DNA of 64,000 nucleotides from the NCBI GenBank assembly GCA_963819475.1, contig CAWFWE010000008.1, forward strand, positions 503,301 to 567,300. The letters are read 5' to 3'. Shown in pieces: positions 25,650 through 31,996 of the stretch. Source of the stretch: DASUAS01 sp963819475. Lineage in GTDB: Bacteria > Actinomycetota > Acidimicrobiia > IMCC26256 > DASPTH01. The notes below the pieces were generated by a model that saw only the letters and a program-made list of their open reading frames with translations, had not been told where the DNA came from and made no database searches. Position 1 is the first letter of the stretch; each line of letters starts with the position of its first letter. Position numbers and translations under genes: made by a program.

Positions 25650-26461
25650 CGAAGACGATCGTGGTGCCTCTCGACGGATCCGAACGCGCCGAGGGCGCGC
25701 TCGGACCGGCGACGAGCCTCGCGGAGCGGACCGGTGCGGAGCTCGTGCTCGTGGCCGCGCGCTGGCCTGACCACGAGGACCACGAAGCCGAGAAGTACCT
25801 CGATGCGCTGACCGCGCTGTCGACCCGCGTCCCCACCCGCCCCCTACTGCTCCACGACCGGACGCCCGCCGATGCGATCGTCCTCGCGGGAGAATCGGAA
25901 GGCGCGCTGCTCTGCATGACGACGCACGGTCGCAGCGGACTGGGCGAGGTGTTCCTGGGGAGCGTTGCCGAAGCCGTCGTGCGTCGGAGTCCCGCACCCG
26001 TCGTGCTGATCGGTCCCCACATCGAACCCCAGTGGCGGCTCGACGACGCGCCGGTCACCGTGGTCGGGTACGACGGGTCCGCGCCGACGCGCGACGCGGC
26101 GCTCGCCGCCGGGCGACTCACTGTCCAGCTCGGCGGCACGATTCGCCTCATGGAGGTCGTACGCCCGAGCGACATCGTGACCACACCCCGGTTCCCGGCC
26201 GGCGACGTCGACGGGCTCGAGCGCCTCGTTGCCGACCTAGAGGAGCGTGGCGTGCCAGCGGGCTTCGACGTCCTCGACGGCTTCGACCCGGCTGACATGC
26301 TCGTCGCACAGGTCCAGCGCCTGAACGGCGCTCTGGTCGCGGTCGCGAGTCATGGTCGCGCCGGCATGAAGCGCGTCGCGCTCGGCAGCGTGACCATGCG
26401 GGTCGTGCGCCACGCTCCGTGCCCCGTCTTCGTCACCGGGCCGTGCCACCCGGAGGAGTAG
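25646..26461 (+). CDS. Universal stress protein, two UspA domains
   Basis: 271 residues. Domain 1: MTKTIVVPLDGSERAEGALG to MTTHGRSGLGEVFLGSVAEA and PVVLIGPH. Domain 2: VTVVGYDGSAPTRDAALAAG to ASHGRAGMKRVALGSVTMRV and PCPVFVTGP. Both keep the ATP-binding G-x2-G-x9-G-S motif. Closest in layout to the Usp at 3600-4421. The start overlaps the preceding small gene by four bases. Confidence 0.9.
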   Translation: MTKTIVVPLDGSERAEGALGPATSLAERTGAELVLVAARWPDHEDHEAEKYLDALTALSTRVPTRPLLLHDRTPADAIVLAGESEGALLCMTTHGRSGLGEVFLGSVAEAVVRRSPAPVVLIGPHIEPQWRLDDAPVTVVGYDGSAPTRDAALAAGRLTVQLGGTIRLMEVVRPSDIVTTPRFPAGDVDGLERLVADLEERGVPAGFDVLDGFDPADMLVAQVQRLNGALVAVASHGRAGMKRVALGSVTMRVVRHAPCPVFVTGPCHPEE

Positions 26462-26557
26462 CGCAGCGATCGCGGGGGCACGGGCGTGCTAGGCGCGCGC
26501 ATCGGATGCCGCGCGTTGATCATGCGATGTCTCGATCCGCCCTAACTGGCCCGCACG

Positions 26558-26655
26558 ATGGTCATCTATCTCCCACCAATCCAGGACCTCTTGAACACCG
26601 CCGCGCTCGGACTCGACGCCTGGCTCTTCGTCGCGCCCTTCCCACTCATCGTCGC
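26558..26655 (+). pseudogene. C-terminal fragment of a P-type cation ATPase
   Basis: MVIYLPPIQDLLNTAALGLD followed by AWLFVAPFPLIV matches the last two membrane helices of P-type ATPases of the Ca/Mg class (VY-x-PP-x-Q-x-x-F-x-TAAL...). About 33 residues are left, in a 324-base interval that otherwise shows no gene. A P-type ATPase (CtpF) is a classical DosR-regulon member, which fits the theme of the island. Confidence 0.5.
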
Positions 26656-26784
26656 AACGCGGGACGCGAAATGTCCCGGTCGGGATCTTCGCGCTGGCCC
26701 GCGGACATGCTTCGCCGACGATGAGAACTTCGATGGTCGGGGGAGTACCGTCGCCGCGACGCCAAGAGTGTCGCTACGCGCAGA

Positions 26785-26976
26785 GTGAAGGCAGAGCCAA
26801 CTGTGTCACCTTCAGATCAGGAACGTGACGACTCGAAGCGTCCACGGTGGTCGAGCTTCTCGAACGAAGCGCCGCCAGACACGGGCGAGGCGGGGTTCAT
26901 CCAGTTCCTCCTGATCCTTCTCGTCATGCTGGCGATCATCGCGTTGACGATCTGGATCGACCAACAACTCGCATAG
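26785..26976 (+). CDS. Small single-span membrane protein
   Basis: 63 residues from a GTG. A polar N-terminus (SPSDQERDDSKRPRWSSF) is followed by one long hydrophobic helix (FIQFLLILLVMLAIIALTIW). It lies 184 bases upstream of the slipin gene on the same strand. Function unknown; small anchors near SPFH proteins may be partners, which is a guess. Confidence 0.5.
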   Translation: MKAEPTVSPSDQERDDSKRPRWSSFSNEAPPDTGEAGFIQFLLILLVMLAIIALTIWIDQQLA

Positions 26977-27160
26977 CCAACCGGCGATTGCCGGTGGGGC
27001 CGCGTCGACGTATCGTGCTCTCGTGGGTTTTTCCTGCTCCTCGCGCTTCGAGGTCTGACCGCATTGATACGCCGGCTGGCTCGCCGACACGGACCGAGAA
27101 GACCACCCGACAGCGACGAGTTCGTGCTCGCGGCCTAGCCGGAACTCCAGGACCTGACAC

Positions 27161-28009
27161 ATGGCCCGTCTCGGGGTGGCGATCGTTCGTGAATACGAAC
27201 GGGGCGTCGTGTTCCGATTCGGGAAGATCCGCAAGGTGCGAACTCCCGGGATCCGGTTCATGATCCCGCTCGTCGACAACATGATGAAGGTCAGCCTCCG
27301 GACGGTCACGAAGCCGATCAATTCCCAGGCCATCATCACCCGTGACAACGTGTCCATCGGCGTCGCGGCTGTCGCCTACTACCGGCGGGTCGATCCGGTG
27401 AAGTCAATCGTCGAGATCGAGAACGTCGCGTCGGCGATCGATCAGATCGCCCAGACGACGGTGCGCAACGTGGTCGGCCGTTCGAGCCTCGACCAGGTCC
27501 TCAGCGACACCGAGACCCTCAACGTCGCGATCAAGGACATCCTCGACTCCACGAGCGAGCGCTGGGGCGTGCTCGTGCAGATCGTGGAACTCAAGGACAT
27601 CGAGCTGCCGGAGACGATGAAGCGGGCCATGGCCCGCGAGGCCGAAGCCGAGCGCGAGAAGCGGGCGAAAATCATCGCGGCGGAGGGCGAGGCGCTCAGC
27701 GCAGGCAAGCTTGGCGAAGCCGCCGACGTGCTCCTCGCTCACCCCATCGCGCTGCAACTGCGCAACCTCCAGGTGCTCGGCGAGATCGCGGCCGAGCACA
27801 ATTCGACGATCGTGTTCCCGGCCCAGTTCCTCGACAGCATCCGCTCCCTGAACGCGTTCGTTGGCGGCGAGGAACGCGCCATGACGTTCCACAACGTCCC
27901 CATAGCCACCCCAGAGCCAGTTCTGGAGCCGGCACCCGACCAGACCGATGACCCCGCTCCCGGTCAGGGACCTGCCTCGGAACCGCCCACGAGCGACACG
28001 GATTCCTGA
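27161..28009 (+). CDS. Slipin (SPFH/band 7) family protein
   Basis: 282 residues. The start IVREYERGVVFRFGKIRKVR with PGIRFMIPLVDNMMKVSLRT, then TRDNVSIGVAAVAYYRRVDP, is the band 7 domain; later AREAEAEREKRAKIIAAEGE is the coiled-coil region. Unlike typical slipins there is no N-terminal membrane helix in the annotated frame; the residues before MARLG are closed by a stop, so the protein may be peripheral or its hydrophobic hairpin lost. The tail from about residue 245 is Pro/Asp-rich and probably disordered. Confidence 0.88.
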   Translation: MARLGVAIVREYERGVVFRFGKIRKVRTPGIRFMIPLVDNMMKVSLRTVTKPINSQAIITRDNVSIGVAAVAYYRRVDPVKSIVEIENVASAIDQIAQTTVRNVVGRSSLDQVLSDTETLNVAIKDILDSTSERWGVLVQIVELKDIELPETMKRAMAREAEAEREKRAKIIAAEGEALSAGKLGEAADVLLAHPIALQLRNLQVLGEIAAEHNSTIVFPAQFLDSIRSLNAFVGGEERAMTFHNVPIATPEPVLEPAPDQTDDPAPGQGPASEPPTSDTDS

Positions 28010-28270
28010 ACGCGGGCTCGGCCGCGACGGCCCGGCCAGTTGGGTCGGGTCGGGTCCGTGCTGGACGCCGAAGCAAAGGCCGCGGGACGCCACCTAGGAG
28101 CGATCACTGGAGAAGCTGAACGGCGAGGCGGCGCGGCCCGCGGCTCTCTTTTCCATGGCTCTGTCCATGAGTCGGCGTCGCCGTGCCGTGACAGGGCGTG
28201 ACCGGGAGTGTCGCAGTTCCTTTGCCTGCAACGAATTGGCATCGCCTGGCGCCGGGTGGCGAACCCCTGT

Positions 28271-28319
28271 TCGCCCTTACAAGGCGGAGGTCGGGGGTTC
28301 GAGACCCTCAACGCCCACC
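28271..28319 (+). tRNA. 3' half of a tRNA-Val(UAC), no matching 5' half
   Basis: The anticodon arm TCGCC-CTTACAA-GGCGG (anticodon TAC), variable loop AGGTC, T-arm GGGGG-TTCGAGA-CCCTC and acceptor strand AACGCCC-A-CC follow in perfect order. The 5' acceptor strand GGGCGTT and a normal D-arm are not found in the 35 bases upstream, where the sequence is GGCATCGCCTGGCGCCGGG. It therefore cannot fold into a full tRNA. A 3' tRNA half is what integration of an element into a tRNA gene leaves behind, so it may be an att remnant. The rest of the interval 28010-28437 shows no gene. Confidence 0.55.
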
Positions 28320-28437
28320 CGGCGGTATCCCGAAGTCACGCGCTTTTGCCCGCGGCTGGTCGATTTCGCGCTCGATCAGGGCGACGGCGCCGATGAGCCG
28401 ACGGGCACGAGGGCTGCCCGGCCCCTAGCCTCGTCCG

Positions 28438-28719
28438 ATGGGCAACAACGAGCAGCTTGCGGTCGCGCGCCGAGTCGGTGTCTGCATTCGGCAGGCGCGA
28501 CGAGCCAGCGCACTGTCGCGCACTCAGGTGGCGCGGTCGGCGGGTCTCACGGGGCGAGAGCTCGCGCGCTACGAGCACGGCAAAGTCGTACCGTGCCGCC
28601 GCGACGTGCAGGCACTCGCGGGAGCCTGCGGGGTGAACATGTGCGACCTCCTCCCTGCTGACCTGATGGAGCAGCTGCCGGAGGTCCCGGCCTCCGAGCG
28701 TTCGACGTCGGAAGGTTGA
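28438..28719 (+). CDS. XRE-type helix-turn-helix regulator
   Basis: 93 residues. The text RRVGVCIRQARRASALSRTQ, then VARSAGLTGRELARYEHGKV and VPCRRDVQALAGACGV has the five-helix Cro/CI-type DNA-binding fold with the Q-V-A-x-x-A-G-L and Y-E-x-G-K signatures. Two cysteines near the end (CGVNMC) are unusual. Its position beside the tRNA fragment would suit a regulator left from an integrated element. Confidence 0.7.
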   Translation: MGNNEQLAVARRVGVCIRQARRASALSRTQVARSAGLTGRELARYEHGKVVPCRRDVQALAGACGVNMCDLLPADLMEQLPEVPASERSTSEG

Positions 28720-28771
28720 CGACGAGCCGCGCTGATGCGCGGCCCCTTGCGGTCGGCGGCGCTCTCCACTA

Positions 28772-28795
28772 ATCTACAACCAGATGGTTGTAGAT
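28772..28795 (+). promoter_or_regulatory. Perfect inverted repeat overlapping the ArsR-family start codon
   Basis: Left arm ATCTACAACCA (28772-28782) and right arm TGGTTGTAGAT (28785-28795) form an 11-bp perfect dyad with a two-base spacer. The ATG of the regulator at 28784 lies inside it. This is the expected form of an autoregulatory ArsR/SmtB-type operator. No ribosome-binding site is possible upstream within a short leader, so the transcript may be leaderless. Confidence 0.7.
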
Positions 28796-29116
28796 CTGCT
28801 CACCGACGACGCCCGCGCCGACCTCGTGTTCAACGCGCTGGCCGACCCGACCCGCCGCGACATCGTCCGGCGGGCGATGCGGGGCGAGCACTCGGTGTCG
28901 GACCTCGCCGGCAACTACCCGATGAGCTTCGCCGCGGTGCAGAAGCACGTCGCCGTCCTGCAGCGCGCGGGCCTGGTGACCAAGGAGCGGCGGGGGAGAG
29001 CGCAGCTCGTGCGCACCGACATCGACGCCATCCGTGCCGCCACGCTGCTCCTCGACCGGTTCGAGGAGCTCTGGCGCGCCCGTCTCGACCAGTTCGACGA
29101 CGCGCTCGCCGACTGA
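28784..29116 (+). CDS. ArsR-family winged-helix repressor
   Basis: 110 residues. VFNALADPTRRDIVRRAMRG with HSVSDLAGNYPMSFAAVQKH and VAVLQRAGLVTKERRGRAQL is the ArsR/SdpR-type DNA-binding domain. No metal-binding cysteine pair is visible, so it belongs to the non-metal branch that is usually paired with an AHSA1 gene, as here. It probably represses itself through the dyad at 28772-28795. Confidence 0.88.
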   Translation: MVVDLLTDDARADLVFNALADPTRRDIVRRAMRGEHSVSDLAGNYPMSFAAVQKHVAVLQRAGLVTKERRGRAQLVRTDIDAIRAATLLLDRFEELWRARLDQFDDALAD

Positions 29117-29157
29117 TCGACCGTCCCACCGCTCGTCCACCGACCCGAGGAGCGCCG

Positions 29158-29646
29158 ATGACCGTCACCGACGTCGAGAAGAACGCCGAAACGCTGACGA
29201 TGAAGATCACGTCCGAGTACGACGCACCGGTGGAGCGCTGTTGGCAGCTCTGGGCCGACCCGCGGCAGCTCGAGCGATGGTGGGGACCGCCGTCGTACCC
29301 GGCGACGTTCGTCGACCACGACCTCACTCCGGGCGGCTTCGCCACCTACTTCATGACCGGTCCCGACGGTGACCAGCCGCACGGCTGGTGGCGCATCGTC
29401 TCGGTCGACGCGCCGCGGTCGCTGGAGCTGGAGGACGGCTTCGGCGACGAGCCCGGCAACGCCGGCGGCATGCCGGTGACGCGCACGCGGGTGCACCTCG
29501 CCCCGCGGCCCGGCAGCGGCACCCGCATGACCATCGAGGCGACGTTCCCGTCGCGCGAGGCGATGGAGCAGCTGATCTCGATGGGCATGGACCAGGGCAT
29601 GCAGGAGGCACTGAGCCAGATCGAGGCGGTGCTCGCCGGCACCTGA
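29158..29646 (+). CDS. AHSA1/SRPBCC-domain protein
   Basis: 162 residues. TMKITSEYDAPVERCWQLWA with DPRQLERWWGPPSYPATFVD, then GGFATYFMTGPDG and RMTIEATFPSREAMEQLISM is the START-like AHSA1 fold. It lies 41 bases after the ArsR-family gene and is almost certainly co-transcribed; such pairs are common in actinobacteria, with an unknown hydrophobic ligand. GAGGAGCGCCG precedes the ATG. Confidence 0.88.
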   Translation: MTVTDVEKNAETLTMKITSEYDAPVERCWQLWADPRQLERWWGPPSYPATFVDHDLTPGGFATYFMTGPDGDQPHGWWRIVSVDAPRSLELEDGFGDEPGNAGGMPVTRTRVHLAPRPGSGTRMTIEATFPSREAMEQLISMGMDQGMQEALSQIEAVLAGT

Positions 29647-29687
29647 GCGACCTCCGGAGCCGCAGCTCGGGCGACTCGTCGCGGTCA

Positions 29688-29701
29688 ATCAAGCACTTGA
29701 C
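29688..29701 (+). promoter_or_regulatory. ATCAAG-N2-CTTGAT-type operator before the ABC importer operon
   Basis: ATCAAGCACTTGAC, one mismatch from the consensus, followed at once by AAAGTGGTTGAT, which is a second inverted half. It lies 85 bases before the ATG of the LivG-like gene. Confidence 0.6.
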
Positions 29702-29786
29702 AAAGTGGTTGATGGCGAAGAGACTCGGGCCGATCGGGGTGACGCCGTCTCCCGATCGGCAGCGGCGCGACGTTCAGGGGGGTTGG

Positions 29787-30687
29787 ATGGTCGGGGGGCC
29801 TGAGGTGACGCTCGCGCCACACGCAGGTGTCCACGGTGCGGCGTCACCCGACCAGTCCGACCCGGAACGCTCAGACGCCGTCCTCGCGCTCGAGAACGTC
29901 GGCGTCCGGTTCGGAGGCATCAGCGCGCTCTCCGGCGTGAGCCTCACCGTGGCCGAGGGCGCCGTGTGGGGCCTCATCGGCCCGAACGGCGCGGGCAAGA
30001 CCACCCTCTTCGACGTCATCTCCGGCGTGCGCACCCCCAACGAGGGCCGCGTCTGGTTCCGTGGCGCGAACATCACGCACGTCTCGGCCGTGGCGCGGGC
30101 GCGGCGGGGCCTGCGACGGACGTTCCAACGGGTGCAGACCTTCGGGTGGCTCTCGGTCGAGGACAACGTCCTGGCCGCGTTGGAGTGGCACGGCGGCGGG
30201 GGAGGGATGCTCGCCGACATCGCGCGGTTCCCGACCCGTCGAGCGCGGCGAACGCGCGCGTCGCGAGCGCGTCGGCGAGGTGCTCGAACAGTGCGGGTTG
30301 ACCGCCGTGCGCGCCGACCCGGTGGGATCGTTGCCGATCGGCCTCGCGCGCATGGTCGAGCTCGCCCGCGCGATCGTCGACGACCCGAAGCTGCTGCTGC
30401 TCGACGAACCGACCTCGGGGCTCGACGAACGTGAAGCCGAGCGACTGGTCGAGCAGCTGCAGCTCCTGCGGTCGTCGACGACGTGCGCGGTGATCCTGGT
30501 CGAGCACGACATGGGCTTCGTGATGGAGCAGTGCGACACCATCGCCGTGCTGGAGCTCGGCCAGGTGCTCGCCACCGGCGCTCCGAAGACCATCCAAGAG
30601 GACCCGCTCGTACGCGCCGCGTACCTCGGCGAGGGCTCCGGCCACAGCAAACACGGGAACATCAACACTCAAGGGGGACAGTCGTGA
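29787..30687 (+). CDS. Branched-chain-amino-acid-type ABC ATPase (LivG-like), frameshifted
   Basis: The first frame has LALENVGVRFGGISALSGVS, Walker A GPNGAGKTTLFDVISG and LRRTFQRVQTFGWLSVEDNV. Near 30235 the frame slips and the protein continues GEVLEQCGLTAVRADPVGSL, PIGLARMVELARAIVDDPKL and LLLDEPTSGLDE. The signature region (LPIGLARMVELARA) is atypical but in place. The end overlaps the start of the solute-binding gene (GTGA). A single missing base in the GC-rich run explains the break; the rest is intact. Confidence 0.78.
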
Positions 30688-31910
30688 AACGCAAAAGAGT
30701 CTGGATCTGGGTCGCGGTGATGGCGATCGTGGGGCTCGTCGCGGCAACGGCGGGTTCCGCCGGTGCCCGGGTGCCGAGTCAGACGACCAAAGGTGTGACG
30801 AGCTCGACCATCAACGTCGCGGGGCTCGTGAGCAAGCCGACGTTCGCGGCGGCGATGCAAGGTGCCCAGGCGCGTTTCGACCGTGAGAACGCGAAGGGAG
30901 GGGTCTTCGGGCGCAAGATCAAGATCGTCGACACCGCCGACGACAAGTTCGACCCGACCACGAACGTGCAGGAGACGCGCCGGGTCGTGAGCTCGGGCGA
31001 CGTCTTCGCCATGGTGCCGACGGTCACCGTCGTGCTCGGCGCCTCCGACTACCTCGCGCAGCAGAAGGTGCCGTTCTTCGGCTGGGGGATCTCCTCCGGC
31101 TTCTGTGGCAACGACTACGGCTACGGGTTCACGGGCTGTGTCGCCCCGAAGACGCCCGAATACGGCAACACCTTCATGCCCGCGGCGGGTGCGAAGGCGC
31201 TCGGGAAGGACCCGAAGGGTCTGACCGTGGCCATCATCGCCGAGGACACCGATGCGGCACGGAGCGGCCTCGGCACGCTCGGGACGGCGGCGGAATCGCT
31301 CGGGATGAAGGTCGTCTACTCGAAGGGTGTCGTGCCGGCGCCGCCGGCGACGGTCGGCGACTTCACGCCCTTCTCGCAGGCGATCATGACCAGCAACAAC
31401 GGGGGTGCGCCCGACATCATCATCATCCTGTTCGCCAGCATCCCGTCGACGCTCGGGCTGCAGGGTGCGTTGCAGGCCGACGGGTTCAAGGGGCCGATCG
31501 AGAACACGCAGACCTACGACCCGCAGCTCGCGGCTCCGTCGAAGGGCGGGAGCGTGTACGTGCAGTTCGGGGCGTTCGAGACGGCGGACACGGTTTCCGG
31601 GGTCAAGCAGATGGTGACCGACCTCGAGAAGGCGGATGCACCGCTCGGCGTGCTCTCCGCGGTCGGGTACCTCTCGGCCGACATGTTCATCGCCGCCCTC
31701 AAGAAGACGGGCAAGAACCTGACCGTCGACGCGTTCCAGAAGGCGGCGGGCAAGCTCAAGTACAACGTCACCAAGACGGCCGGCCCGACGTCGTTCCCGA
31801 AGGACCGGGTCCAGCCCGGTGTGTGCGGGACGCTCGTGACGTCGAACGGGACCGGCTACGACGTCACCGTGCCCTACTTCTGCGGCGAGGCGGTGAAGGC
31901 GAAGTCCTGA
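30684..31910 (+). CDS. Periplasmic-type ligand-binding protein of a branched-chain-amino-acid-type ABC importer
   Basis: 408 residues. An N-terminal export signal (KRKRVWIWVAVMAIVGLVAA, cleavage after a GSAGA-like site; no lipobox Cys) is followed by a Peripla_BP_6 fold: INVAGLVSKPTFAAAMQGAQ, ARFDRENAKGGVFGRKIKIV, ETRRVVSSGDVFAMVPTVTV and later DMFIAALKKTGKNLTVDAFQ. Such proteins bind not only Leu/Ile/Val but also aromatic acids and steroid side-chain fragments; the catabolic neighbours point to the latter. Confidence 0.88.
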   Translation: MKRKRVWIWVAVMAIVGLVAATAGSAGARVPSQTTKGVTSSTINVAGLVSKPTFAAAMQGAQARFDRENAKGGVFGRKIKIVDTADDKFDPTTNVQETRRVVSSGDVFAMVPTVTVVLGASDYLAQQKVPFFGWGISSGFCGNDYGYGFTGCVAPKTPEYGNTFMPAAGAKALGKDPKGLTVAIIAEDTDAARSGLGTLGTAAESLGMKVVYSKGVVPAPPATVGDFTPFSQAIMTSNNGGAPDIIIILFASIPSTLGLQGALQADGFKGPIENTQTYDPQLAAPSKGGSVYVQFGAFETADTVSGVKQMVTDLEKADAPLGVLSAVGYLSADMFIAALKKTGKNLTVDAFQKAAGKLKYNVTKTAGPTSFPKDRVQPGVCGTLVTSNGTGYDVTVPYFCGEAVKAKS

Positions 31911-31922
31911 CAGCAGCTCGTG

Positions 31923-31958
31923 CTGGTCACGCCGACCGACGCGGGTCGGCGTGACCAG
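31923..31958 (+). promoter_or_regulatory. Strong intercistronic stem-loop after the binding-protein gene
   Basis: A perfect 15-bp inverted repeat, CTGGTCACGCCGACC with GGTCGGCGTGACCAG, around a GACGCG loop. No T-run follows, so it is more likely an mRNA-stabilising or attenuating hairpin that lets the binding protein be made in excess over the permease, as is usual for ABC importer operons. Confidence 0.6.
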
Positions 31959-31996
31959 CCACGTTCGGTGACCGTCGTCGCTCCCCGGAGTCGTCC

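Noticed and set aside
28240..28319. A complete tRNA gene
   Set aside because: The 5' acceptor strand and D-arm cannot be found; only the 3' half fits, so it is reported as a fragment.
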